A DNA stretch of 64,000 bases from Kribbella capetownensis (GTDB taxonomy: Bacteria; Actinomycetota; Actinomycetes; Propionibacteriales; Kribbellaceae), in contig NZ_SJKD01000006.1 of assembly GCF_004331485.1 (NCBI RefSeq), positions 496,001 through 560,000 on the forward strand. Reading direction: 5' to 3'. Under the pieces are notes generated by a model that saw nothing but the letters and a program-made list of their open reading frames with translations, ran no database searches and was not told the DNA's origin. Of the stretch, positions 18,073-26,250 are shown piece by piece. Position 1 is the first letter of the stretch. The number at the start of each line of letters is the position of its first letter. The position numbers and the translations under genes were made by a program.

Positions 18073-18666
18073 TTACACGGACTCCCCGCTCGCGTACTGA
18101 GCCAGGAACATCCGGGTGACGTCGTCGACGAGGCCGCTCCACCGGTCGCCGCCAGGATCGTTGGAGACCTGCTGGTCGACCAGACCGGTGGTGATGGCGG
18201 TCCAGATGTCGAGCTGACGTTGATCGTGCACGCCGTTGCGTGCGAGGAGCTCGCGGGTCCTCTCCAGGGCGGCGACGGCAAGCTCGTACGACTCGGGCGA
18301 CGGCGTGAAGCCGGGCACCGAGTGCTGGAACAGCAGTTGGTACCGGGGAATGTCGGACACGCAGAACGTGATGAAGGCGCGTGCCTCGGTCAGCAGGTCC
18401 TCGGCCGGCCGGTCCGTCACCGGCAGCGTGGCCTTCAGGTCGATGAAAGCCTGCGCGGCCTGCGCGAACATCGCGTCCAGGATGGCGTTCTTGGACTCGA
18501 AGTACGCGTAGACGGTCGGTGTGGTGATCCCGGCCCGGCGGGCCAGCTCGCGCAGGGACAACGCGGCCAGCCCTTCCTCGCCGACCAGTTCCCACGCGGC
18601 CGCGAGCACTGAGGCGCGGGCATTCTCCCGCCGCGCCTCCCGCCAGTTCCCCCGTTCCTTTAACAT
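18073..18666 (-). CDS. TetR family transcriptional regulator
   Basis: A 197-residue regulator. The N-terminal helix-turn-helix runs LSLRELARRAGITTPTVYAYF at about residues 37-57, typical of TetR, followed by an all-helical ligand domain (WHG-like C-terminal half). The ATG at 18666 is chosen over 18684 because the shorter form matches the usual distance to the HTH. It is downstream of the DrrAB-like ABC genes on the same strand and may regulate them through the paired palindromes at 20630-20679, or through the repeat at its own promoter. Confidence 0.9.
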   Translation of the reverse strand: MLKERGNWREARRENARASVLAAAWELVGEEGLAALSLRELARRAGITTPTVYAYFESKNAILDAMFAQAAQAFIDLKATLPVTDRPAEDLLTEARAFITFCVSDIPRYQLLFQHSVPGFTPSPESYELAVAALERTRELLARNGVHDQRQLDIWTAITTGLVDQQVSNDPGGDRWSGLVDDVTRMFLAQYASGESV

Positions 18667-18682
18667 AGTTCGAATTATTTGC

Positions 18683-18697
18683 ACGCTGTATAAGCGT
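18683..18697. promoter_or_regulatory. Short inverted repeat upstream of the TetR gene
   Basis: Arms ACGCT and AGCGT flank GTATA, 17 bases upstream of the TetR start in the gap after the ABC permease gene. This could be an internal operator giving TetR its own promoter. Confidence 0.4.
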
Positions 18698-18707
18698 TGT
18701 CAATGAC

Positions 18708-19553
18708 TCAACGGCTGGTGGCGCTGCGGTACTTGCGGACGGCCAGGGGCGCGAAGACGGCGATGATCGCGGCACACCAGATCAGGGACAGCCAGACCGG
18801 ATGCTGCGCGGGGAAACCGTCCGGACTGGCGAAGGGTGACGGATTGCCGAACAGGTGGCGGCAGGCGGCGACGATGGAGGAGATCGGATTCCACTCGGCG
18901 ACCGGTTGCAGACCGCTGGGCAGGTTGGGCGTCGGCACGAACGCGTTGGACAGGAAGGTCAGCGGGAACAGCCAGATCAGTCCTGCCGACGCCGCCACCT
19001 CGGGACTGCCGACGGACAGACCGATGAGCGCACCGACCCACAGCATCGCGAACGCGAACAACAGCAGGATCCCGAACGCCGCCAGCGCCTGACCGAAACC
19101 GTGGTGCCAGCGCCAGCCGACGATGAAGCCGCAGATCACCATCACCAGCATCACGAACGCGTTGAACACCACGTCCCCGACGACCCGACCGGCGATCACC
19201 CCGGACCGCGCCATCGGCAGCGACCGGAACCGGTCGATCAGGCCCTTCGACATGTCGTCGGCCAGCCCGACACTCGCGGATGCGACCGCGAACGCCATCG
19301 TCTGCGCGAAGATCCCGGCCATCAGGAACTCCCGGTACGCCCGCGGGCCCGGGAAGCCGGGAATCGGGATCGCGTTGCCGAACACGTACGCGAACAGCAG
19401 CACGAACATGATCGGCTGGATGGTCGCGTAGATCAGCATGTCCGGCGTCCGCGGGATCCGCTTGAGCGTCCGCCACGCCAGGATCCCGGCATCGGAGAAC
19501 GCCCGGCCGAGCGGATTCACCGTGCCCGGCTCGTCGATGTCCGCCGCACTCAT
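18708..19553 (-). CDS. ABC-2 type exporter permease (DrrB-like)
   Basis: A 281-residue ABC-2 permease with six hydrophobic segments. The family signature region MAGIFAQTMAFAVASASVGLA, followed by KGLIDRFRSLPMARS, is present at about residues 90-130. It should form the membrane pore of a drug or lipid exporter with the ATPase encoded just upstream. Its start overlaps the ATPase stop by four bases, so the two are translationally coupled. Confidence 0.92.
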   Translation of the reverse strand: MSAADIDEPGTVNPLGRAFSDAGILAWRTLKRIPRTPDMLIYATIQPIMFVLLFAYVFGNAIPIPGFPGPRAYREFLMAGIFAQTMAFAVASASVGLADDMSKGLIDRFRSLPMARSGVIAGRVVGDVVFNAFVMLVMVICGFIVGWRWHHGFGQALAAFGILLLFAFAMLWVGALIGLSVGSPEVAASAGLIWLFPLTFLSNAFVPTPNLPSGLQPVAEWNPISSIVAACRHLFGNPSPFASPDGFPAQHPVWLSLIWCAAIIAVFAPLAVRKYRSATSR

Positions 19554-20530
19554 GACTCCTGCTCCTTCTGCTCGGCCTCATGCCCGGTCAGGGTGAGGAA
19601 CACGTCGTCCAGGGTCGGCCGCCGCAGCCCGATGTCGGCGATCCGGATGCCGCCCGTGTCGAGGGTCCGGATCACCTCGACCAGCGCGCTCGATCCGCCC
19701 GGCGCCGGCACGGTGATCCGGCGCGTGTGCTCGTCCTTCGTGGTGGAGTCCGGCTCGGTGATGTCGAGCGAGCCGATCAGCAACTCGAGCGCCCGAGTGG
19801 TCTCCGCCGGGTCGTGAACGACGACCTCGATCCGCTCACCGCCCACCTTCGCCTTGAGCTCGTCCGCCGTACCGCGGGCGATCACCGAACCGTGGTCGAC
19901 GACCACGATGCTGTCCGCGAGCTCGTCGGCCTCTTCCAGGTACTGCGTCGTGAGCAGGATCGTGACGCCTTCGCGGACCCGGTCGCGGATGATCTGCCAC
20001 AGGTCGAGCCGGCTGCGCGGGTCGAGCCCGGTGGTCGGCTCGTCGAGGAACAGCACCCGCGGGTGGGCGATCAGCGAACCGGCCAAGTCGAGCCGGCGGC
20101 GCATGCCGCCCGAGTACGTCTTCAGCGTCCGGTCCGCGGCGTCGGTGAGGTCGAAGATGTCGAGCAGCTCCTCGGCCCGTTGCTTCGCCTGCTGACTGCG
20201 CAGCCGGTACAGCCGGCCGAACATCCACAGGTTCTCCCGGCCGGTCAGCAGTTCGTCGACGGCGGCGTACTGTCCGGAGAGCCCGACCAGTGAGCGGACG
20301 CGGTCCGCGTCCATCACCACGTCGTGGCCAAGCACGCGGGCCGTGCCCTGGTCAGGCTTCAGCAGCGTGGTCAGCACGCGAACCGCCGTGGTCTTGCCCG
20401 CCCCGTTCGGCCCGAGCAGGCCCAGCACCGTGCCTTCGGGAACCTCGAGATCGATCCCGTCGAGCGCCTTGACGGTGTCCTTCCTGGTCCTGAATGTCTT
20501 CACGAGGCCGGTCGCCTCGACAGCAGCCAT
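19550..20530 (-). CDS. ABC exporter ATPase (DrrA-like)
   Basis: A 326-residue ATPase. Walker A GPNGAGKTT is at about residues 37-45, the signature YSGGMRRRLDLA and Walker B VLFLDEPTTGLD follow in order, and the C-terminal DrrA-type domain ends in TLDDVFLTLTGHEAE. The ATG at 20530 follows AAGGGGG; an in-frame ATG at 20599 would add a poorly conserved leader. The promoter region is shared with a divergent MFS gene and carries two perfect TTGAGTC palindromes, suggesting joint control of both exporters. Confidence 0.93.
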   Translation of the reverse strand: MAAVEATGLVKTFRTRKDTVKALDGIDLEVPEGTVLGLLGPNGAGKTTAVRVLTTLLKPDQGTARVLGHDVVMDADRVRSLVGLSGQYAAVDELLTGRENLWMFGRLYRLRSQQAKQRAEELLDIFDLTDAADRTLKTYSGGMRRRLDLAGSLIAHPRVLFLDEPTTGLDPRSRLDLWQIIRDRVREGVTILLTTQYLEEADELADSIVVVDHGSVIARGTADELKAKVGGERIEVVVHDPAETTRALELLIGSLDITEPDSTTKDEHTRRITVPAPGGSSALVEVIRTLDTGGIRIADIGLRRPTLDDVFLTLTGHEAEQKEQES

Positions 20531-20629
20531 CCGTCGATCCCCCTTCTGGATGTGACGCAGGCCACCCATCCTGACCGACCCCACCGACACTTTCGACACT
20601 TTTCTCGCCGATGTATTTTCACGCTCAGA

Positions 20630-20679
20630 TTGAGTCGATCAGACTCAACTTTGTTGATAGTTGAGTCGACAGGACTCAA
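20630..20679. promoter_or_regulatory. Paired palindromic operators TTGAGTC-N5-GACTCAA
   Basis: Two perfect inverted repeats, 20630-20648 and 20661-20679, share the arms TTGAGTC and GACTCAA with 5-base spacers. They start 31 bases apart, about three helical turns, so dimers would bind on the same face. They lie in the divergent promoter region of the DrrA-like ABC operon and the MFS gene. The TetR protein encoded at 18073-18666 is the nearest candidate ligand. Confidence 0.8.
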
Positions 20680-20700
20680 GTCTCGGCTTAGCGTCGCGGC

Positions 20701-21957
20701 ATGACCTCCCCGAGCATCCTCAGACACCCCGATTTCCGCCGGTTGTGGATCGCTGATCTACTCAGTCAGCTCGGCAGCCGCCTGAGCATGATCGCGATCC
20801 CGCTGCTCGCCGTTCTCACCCTCGACGCATCCACCCTCCAGGTCTCGCTCCTGCGGACATGCGAGACGGCTGCCTGGCTGCTACTCGGGCTGTTCGCCGG
20901 TGCCTGGGTCGACCGGATCCGGTGTCTCCCGGTGCTCGTGTACGCCGATCTGGGCCGGGCGCTGCTCTTCGCAACGATCCCGGTCGCCGCCTGGTTCGGC
21001 GTACTGAGTCTCACGCAGCTGTACGTCGTACTCGTGCTGACCGGCGTCCTCACGGTGCTGTTCGAAGTGGCGCACAGTTCTTACCCGCCTCGGCTGCTGG
21101 ATCCTGACCAACTGCTGCCCGGCAACGCCAAGCTGGCGGCCAACCACTCTGTCGGCGCAGTGATCGGGGCAGGCGCGGGCGGCGTACTCGTGCAGTGGCT
21201 CGGTGCGGCAGTCACCATCGGCGTGGACGCACTGAGCTTCCTGTGGTCCGCACTGTGGCTCCGCTCGATCCGTACGCCGGAAGTGGCGCCGGCCAAGGCG
21301 GACCGGCCGAACCTCAAGCGAGAGATCGCGGAGGGGATGCGGTACGTCTTCAGTCACCCGCTGCTGCGACCGATGGCCCTCAACACGGCGACGACCATGC
21401 TGTTCCAGGCGGCCGCCGGCGCGATCATGATCGTCTACCTGGTCCGCGAGGTTCACCTGCAGCCGGGCACCATCGGCGTACTGAGCATGATCGGCCTCGG
21501 CGGAGCGATCGTCGCGTCAGGCGTCACCGAGAAGATCAGCAACAGGTACGGCGATGCCCGCACGCTGCTGCTGTCGTCGACGGGCATCGGCGTCGCGTTC
21601 ACCCTGCAGGCGCTGACCGCACCGGGCTGGCAGGTGAGCTGGTACGTCGTCTCGATGCTGCTGGCCGGCTTCTGCATCATCGTCTGCTACATCCTGCAAG
21701 TCAGCACCCGGCAGCGCGTCTGTCCACCAGAGCTGCAGGGCCGGGTCAGCGCCACCATGAGCTTCGTCAGCTGGGGCGCCGCTCCGATCGGCAGTCTGCT
21801 GGGCGGTGCGCTCGGTACGGCGTTCGGGTTGCACGCGACCTTGTGGATCGCCGGTCTGGCGGCCCTGGCCGGCAACGCGTTCCTCTACTTCTCGCCGTTC
21901 CGCACCTTGCGCACCGTCCCGGCCACGCAGTCTGCCGATCAGTCGGACGCGATCTGA
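20701..21957 (+). CDS. MFS transporter (DHA3-like efflux family)
   Basis: A 418-residue transporter with 12 hydrophobic helices and the opening FRRLWIADLLSQLGSRLSMIAIPLL typical of the enterobactin/macrolide exporter-like branch. Motif A-like GAWVDRIR is at about residues 66-73. The ATG lies six bases after TAGCGT (20689-20694), a good -10 hexamer, so the transcript is probably leaderless. It is divergent from the ABC exporter and shares the double operator. Its stop overlaps the next, convergent gene by 19 bases. Confidence 0.9.
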   Translation: MTSPSILRHPDFRRLWIADLLSQLGSRLSMIAIPLLAVLTLDASTLQVSLLRTCETAAWLLLGLFAGAWVDRIRCLPVLVYADLGRALLFATIPVAAWFGVLSLTQLYVVLVLTGVLTVLFEVAHSSYPPRLLDPDQLLPGNAKLAANHSVGAVIGAGAGGVLVQWLGAAVTIGVDALSFLWSALWLRSIRTPEVAPAKADRPNLKREIAEGMRYVFSHPLLRPMALNTATTMLFQAAAGAIMIVYLVREVHLQPGTIGVLSMIGLGGAIVASGVTEKISNRYGDARTLLLSSTGIGVAFTLQALTAPGWQVSWYVVSMLLAGFCIIVCYILQVSTRQRVCPPELQGRVSATMSFVSWGAAPIGSLLGGALGTAFGLHATLWIAGLAALAGNAFLYFSPFRTLRTVPATQSADQSDAI

Positions 21958-23033
21958 GCAGTGCCGACCAGTACTTCGACGTCGAGGGCGGCGCGACCGC
22001 GGCCGATCTCCACGTCCTTGGACTGGCCGGAGACCGCGCCCGTCCAGGTGACCCGGCCGAGCTGGGCTTCGGTGTGGACGCGGACGTCGGAACCCCGGCG
22101 TAGCGCGACGTTCGCGGTGCCGGACTCGACCCGCACGCGAGACCGGCCCTTGGTGATCTGGGCGTCCAGGTTGGCCGAACCGGCCTGGACGAGCAGGTCG
22201 ATCGGGCCGTCCACATCGGAGACCTTCGCCGTACCGGCAGTGACGCGGACCCGGCTCAGTCCGGGCAGGCGCTCGGCGTGGACGCTGCCGCCCGTCACCT
22301 CGACCTCGACCTGCAGGCTGGGGTTGACCCGGATGGACAGCTCCTTGGCGAGGCCGTTGACGTGCGACTTCAGGTCGGTCGGGTTGCGCAGCATGCTGAA
22401 CCCGTCGATCGAGACGCCCATGTCGCCTTCGCTGCTGATCGAGAGGGTGTCGCCGTCCCGCTTGATCACATGCGGCCCGTCCACCGCGACTCCGTTGACG
22501 GCCGGCTCACCGATCAGCCGCACCCGGCGGCCGATCGCCCGCACCGTCACCCGCTGCACCCCCGCCGGCATCGGCACGTTGCTGTGCTCCTCCTCGACCT
22601 CTTCGACCTCTTCGATCTCGTCGGTACCGGAGTTCTCAGCAGTCGCGGGTGTCTCGGCGGGAGCTTCGTCGACCACGCTGTCCTGGACGCCGTTCCCGGC
22701 GGCAGCGTGCCGCCCGCCCGGCGTCGCGGCGGCATCGCCACCATTCACGGCGCCCTCGGGTGCCGCCGCGTCGGCGGCGTTCGGAGCGTCCACCACATCG
22801 GCCCAGACCGAGGTGGACGGGAGGTCGTCCGCGGCCGGCCAGTCCGTGGACGGCGCGTCCTTGGTCGAGTCTTCGGCAACCGGAGGCGTCGGCGCCGGCC
22901 CGTCAGCCTCGGTGGTCGTCGGGGCCTGAAGGGCGGCGATCAGGGTGGTGGCTTCCTCAGGTGAGAGGTGGCCCTTGGCGACCCGGTCGAGGACGTCCTT
23001 GACCCGCCGGTCGTAATCGCTCTGGTTGCTCAT
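21939..23033 (-). CDS. DUF4097-like beta-helix protein with acidic N-terminal region
   Basis: A 364-residue protein. Residues 1-35 form a small helical module (SDYDRRVKDVLDRVAKGHLSPEEA) like the short domain that precedes many DUF4097 proteins. Residues 36-165 are Ala/Pro/Asp/Glu-rich and probably disordered, ending in a glutamate-rich run. Residues 170-364 are a repeating beta structure, visible as recurring G-S-V, G-T-A-K-V, G-S-A-N-L, G-T-A-N-V strands, like the right-handed beta-helix of DUF4097/adhesin-like proteins. No signal peptide is seen, so it is likely cytoplasmic or membrane-associated. Function is unknown. Confidence 0.75.
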   Translation of the reverse strand: MSNQSDYDRRVKDVLDRVAKGHLSPEEATTLIAALQAPTTTEADGPAPTPPVAEDSTKDAPSTDWPAADDLPSTSVWADVVDAPNAADAAAPEGAVNGGDAAATPGGRHAAAGNGVQDSVVDEAPAETPATAENSGTDEIEEVEEVEEEHSNVPMPAGVQRVTVRAIGRRVRLIGEPAVNGVAVDGPHVIKRDGDTLSISSEGDMGVSIDGFSMLRNPTDLKSHVNGLAKELSIRVNPSLQVEVEVTGGSVHAERLPGLSRVRVTAGTAKVSDVDGPIDLLVQAGSANLDAQITKGRSRVRVESGTANVALRRGSDVRVHTEAQLGRVTWTGAVSGQSKDVEIGRGRAALDVEVLVGTAQIASD

Positions 23034-23181
23034 GCCACCAGTCCAGCACCCCCTCGGGTCGAAACCAATCCGGGATCGCCCGGAATCCACTCCGAACACA
23101 GCGGTGCGGATCCCGGGGAGTAGCCCGCGACCCGCACCTGCTGTCCTCTATAACCGCACAGCCCGGACCGGGCTGGTTGTG

Positions 23182-24681
23182 TCACGCCGCTGGGGTCATC
23201 TCCTCCGCGGCCAGTTCGTCCTGTACGGCGGCCAACTCGGCTGCCTCGGCCTCCTCAGCGGCCCGCCGACTGCGCAGACCACGCAGCCCGGTCAGCGCCA
23301 CCACCAGTCCGAGTGCGGCGATCCCAGTCACCACAGCCAGACCCGGCTTGTAGGCCGACAACATCCCGGCCGAGGTGGTCACGCCGTCCGACTTGCTGCT
23401 GATCACCGCGGTCACGATCGCGAGGACCACGGCGCCACCGACCTGGTTGGAGGTGTTGAACAGTCCGGACGCCAACCCCTGCTCGTGGTCCGGGACCCCG
23501 GACACAGCCTGGATGTTCAGGGCCGGGAACCCGATCGCGAACCCGAGACCGAGCAGCATGATGGTCGGGAACACGGTCGAGAAGTACGCCGACTCCGGGC
23601 CGATCCGCAGCGAGAGGGCGTATCCGACGACGAACAGTGCCATCGACGCGATGATCATCGTCTCGGTGCCGAGCCGGTCGGCCAGCTTGCCCGCGTTCGG
23701 CGACAGCGTCGCGACCAGCAGACCGGCGGGCAGGAAGGCCAGCGCGGTCTGGAACGACGACCAGCCGAGCAGGTTCTGCAGGTACATGGTGCCGATCAGC
23801 TGGAAGGCGACGTACGCGCCGAAGACGGTCAGGATCGCCAGATTCGCCCGGCGGAGCGAGGCGTTGCGCAGGATGCCGAGCCGGACCAGCGGGTGCTTGG
23901 ACCGCAGTTCGATCGCGACGAAGCCGGCCAGCAGGACGATCGCGAGCGCGAACATCCCGAAGGTCTGCACCGACACCCAACCGGCGTGCTCGGCGCCGAC
24001 GACGGCGTACACCAGTGAGAGCATGCCGCCGGTGACGGTGATCGCGCCGGGGACGTCGTACCCGCCGGACGCGTTGTCGCGCGGGCTGTTCGGGATCAGC
24101 TTGATCGCGAACAGCAGCACGATCAGGGCGACCGGGCCAGGCATCAGGAAGGTCCAGCGCCAGCCGACCTCGGTCAGCGCGCCGCCGAGGATCAGGCCCA
24201 TCGAGAAGCCACTGGCGGCGCAGGTGGTGAAGATGCTGAGGGCACGGTTACGGTCCGGGCCCTCATGGAAGGTCGTGGTGATGATGGAGAGCGCGGCCGG
24301 CGCGGTGAACGCGGCGGCGACGCCCTTGACGAACCGCGCGGCGATGAGCAGTTCGGGGGTAGTGGCCAAGGAGCTCAGCATCGAGACCGCGGCGAAGACG
24401 GCCAGCGCGATCAGGAAGACGCGGCGACGGCCGAGCAGGTCCGCGGTCCGGCCGCCGAGCAGCAGCAGGCCGCCGTACCCGAGCACGTAGCCGGTCACGA
24501 CCCACTGCAGAGAGGAGAGCGAGACGCCCAGGTCGGCGCCGATGGACGGCAGGGACATGCCGACCATGGACACGTCCAGGCCGTCGAGGAAGATCACGCC
24601 GCAGACCACCAGGAGGGCGCCCCACAGGCGCGCGTCCCAAGTCATCCGGGCCGGTGATGTGGTGTGCGTTGTCTGTGTCAC
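23182..24681 (-). CDS. MFS transporter, DHA2 (EmrB/QacA) family
   Basis: A 499-residue drug:proton antiporter with 14 hydrophobic helices. Motifs include the first-helix acid in LDGLDVSMVGMSLPSIG and motif A GGRTADLLGRRRVF at about residues 76-89. The C-terminal tail is Ala/Glu-rich. Translation starts at GTG 24681, close behind a possible AATAGT -10, so it may be leaderless. It is divergent from a MarR gene, and the gap between them is filled by a four-unit operator array that probably represses this exporter. Confidence 0.92.
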   Translation of the reverse strand: MTQTTHTTSPARMTWDARLWGALLVVCGVIFLDGLDVSMVGMSLPSIGADLGVSLSSLQWVVTGYVLGYGGLLLLGGRTADLLGRRRVFLIALAVFAAVSMLSSLATTPELLIAARFVKGVAAAFTAPAALSIITTTFHEGPDRNRALSIFTTCAASGFSMGLILGGALTEVGWRWTFLMPGPVALIVLLFAIKLIPNSPRDNASGGYDVPGAITVTGGMLSLVYAVVGAEHAGWVSVQTFGMFALAIVLLAGFVAIELRSKHPLVRLGILRNASLRRANLAILTVFGAYVAFQLIGTMYLQNLLGWSSFQTALAFLPAGLLVATLSPNAGKLADRLGTETMIIASMALFVVGYALSLRIGPESAYFSTVFPTIMLLGLGFAIGFPALNIQAVSGVPDHEQGLASGLFNTSNQVGGAVVLAIVTAVISSKSDGVTTSAGMLSAYKPGLAVVTGIAALGLVVALTGLRGLRSRRAAEEAEAAELAAVQDELAAEEMTPAA

Positions 24682-24697
24682 GAGGGGAGACTATTCC

Positions 24698-24754
24698 ATG
24701 CGTATGCATCTAATGTCTAGGCATTAAATGCGTTTGCATTGAATGCGCGTGCAT
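24698..24754. promoter_or_regulatory. Four-unit 15-bp operator array, each unit a palindrome
   Basis: Four 12-base units start at 24698, 24713, 24728 and 24743, exactly 15 bases apart: ATGCGTATGCAT, ATGTCTAGGCAT, ATGCGTTTGCAT and ATGCGCGTGCAT. Each has the form ATGC-N4-GCAT (the second has one mismatch) and each is followed by a 3-base linker. The array fills the 88 bases between the DHA2 exporter and the MarR start codon. Confidence 0.85.
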
Positions 24755-24769
24755 GCTATCGTCGCCTCC

Positions 24770-25222
24770 ATGGCCGCCATGAAGGTCAGCGCCGGTCCTG
24801 GTGAGACCAGCGCCGATGTCAGTGCAGATGTGAGGGAATGGCGCGAGCTGCTGGCTCGCCACGCCGACCTGACCTGCGCCCTCGACCGGGCTCTGCAGGC
24901 CGGCCACTCGCTGGGCATGAGTGAGTACGAGGTGCTCGAGCGTCTCGCCGAGCTGCCCGAGCACTCCGCCAAGGTCCAGACCATCGCGAAGTCGGTCCAT
25001 CTCAGCCAGAGCGCGCTGTCCCGGGTGATCGGCCGGCTGGAGACTGCCGGTCTGGTCGAGCGGCACATGTGCCCCGAGGATCGCCGCGCGGTCAATGTGC
25101 GGCTCACCGACGACGGTCTGCACGTTCAGGCAGAGGCCGAGCCGACCCAGCGCCGGGTCCTCGCCGAGCGGCTGCACGCACCACTGGTCAAGAGCTGTGG
25201 TCCCCCTACCATCGGTGGATGA
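24770..25222 (+). CDS. MarR family transcriptional regulator
   Basis: A 150-residue winged-helix regulator. The recognition region VQTIAKSVHLSQSALSRVI is at about residues 74-92, followed by GRLETAGLVERHMCPEDRRAVNVRLT, which forms the wing. ATG 24770 lies seven bases after TATCGT (24757-24762), so a leaderless transcript is likely; ATG 24779 is an alternative. The stop overlaps the next start as ATGA. It is the obvious ligand of the 15-bp operator array and a likely repressor of the divergent DHA2 exporter. Confidence 0.9.
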   Translation: MAAMKVSAGPGETSADVSADVREWRELLARHADLTCALDRALQAGHSLGMSEYEVLERLAELPEHSAKVQTIAKSVHLSQSALSRVIGRLETAGLVERHMCPEDRRAVNVRLTDDGLHVQAEAEPTQRRVLAERLHAPLVKSCGPPTIGG

Positions 25223-26250
25223 CAGACGAACCGCTCCTGACCGCCGAGGAAGCTCGGGAAGTCATCGAGGACCTGCACCGCATCGTCGCGCCCGACGGCA
25301 TCCAGGAGGCGTACCAACTCTCGGCCGGAGGCATCGACCACTGGGTCTACGCCCGTGGTCAGGACCGGTCGAACCCGGTCATCCTCTTCGTGCACGGTGG
25401 TCCCGCGTCGCCGCTGTCGCCGGTGACGTGGCAGTTCCAGCGACCGATCGAGGAGTACTTCACGGTCGTCACGTACGACCAGCGCGGGGCCGGCCGGACC
25501 TTTCGTACGGTCGATCCGGACACCATCGCGGACACGCTGAAGATCTCGCAGTACGTCGATGACGCGATCGAGCTCACCGAGCAGATCCGGGCGCGGTACG
25601 GCGTCGGCAAGGTGATCCTGATGGGTCACAGCTGGGGCACCGTGATCGCGACCCACGCCGCGCTCGCCCGGCCCGACCTGTTCCACGCGTACGTCGGGAT
25701 CGGCCAGTTCATCAACGCCCGGACCAACGAGCGGCTCTCGTTCGAGTACGCCCTCGAGCAGGCCCGCGAGCACAACCACACCGAGGCACTCGAGCAGCTC
25801 GAGTCGATCGCGCCGTACCCCGGTGACGAGCCGGTGACCCGGGAGCGGATCATCATCGCCCGCGACTGGGCGCAGTACCGCGGCGGACTGACGGCGTACC
25901 GGAGCGACTCGACCTACTTCTTCCAGGCGGCGCTGCTGTCGCCGGAGTACACGCTGGACGAGGCCGAAACCATTGGCGAAGGCAACATGTTCACCCTCGG
26001 CCGGGTGCTGGACCAGTTGCTGGAGGTCGACTTCACCGGGGTCACCGAGTTCCCGGTCCCGGTGGTGATGTTCCTCGGGCGGCACGACTACACGACGCCG
26101 AGTGCGCCGACCGCCGAGTGGATCGAGGCGGTCAAGGCGCCGTACAAGCAGGCGGTCTGGTTCGAGCGCTCCTCACACCTGCTGCCCTGGGAGGAACCGG
26201 GGAAGATGCTGGTCAGCTTGCTGTCCTACGTACGTCCGCTGGTCAGTTGA
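25219..26250 (+). CDS. Alpha/beta hydrolase, prolyl iminopeptidase-like
   Basis: A 343-residue hydrolase. The oxyanion-loop HGGPASPLSP, the block YDQRGAGRTFR and the nucleophile elbow GHSWGT (Ser138) match the proline iminopeptidase group; the acid is in FLGRHDYTTP and the His in ERSSHLLPWEEP. No signal peptide is seen, so it acts in the cytoplasm. It is coupled to the MarR gene by an ATGA overlap, so it belongs to that regulon. Its stop overlaps ilvA tail to tail by eight bases. The natural substrate is not defined by sequence. Confidence 0.88.
   Translation: MTDEPLLTAEEAREVIEDLHRIVAPDGIQEAYQLSAGGIDHWVYARGQDRSNPVILFVHGGPASPLSPVTWQFQRPIEEYFTVVTYDQRGAGRTFRTVDPDTIADTLKISQYVDDAIELTEQIRARYGVGKVILMGHSWGTVIATHAALARPDLFHAYVGIGQFINARTNERLSFEYALEQAREHNHTEALEQLESIAPYPGDEPVTRERIIIARDWAQYRGGLTAYRSDSTYFFQAALLSPEYTLDEAETIGEGNMFTLGRVLDQLLEVDFTGVTEFPVPVVMFLGRHDYTTPSAPTAEWIEAVKAPYKQAVWFERSSHLLPWEEPGKMLVSLLSYVRPLVS

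Noticed and set aside
24698..24754. 15-bp array considered as replication iterons or a CRISPR-like array
   Set aside because: No replication gene is nearby, each unit is a palindrome, and it sits exactly between a MarR gene and its exporter, so operator use is far more likely.
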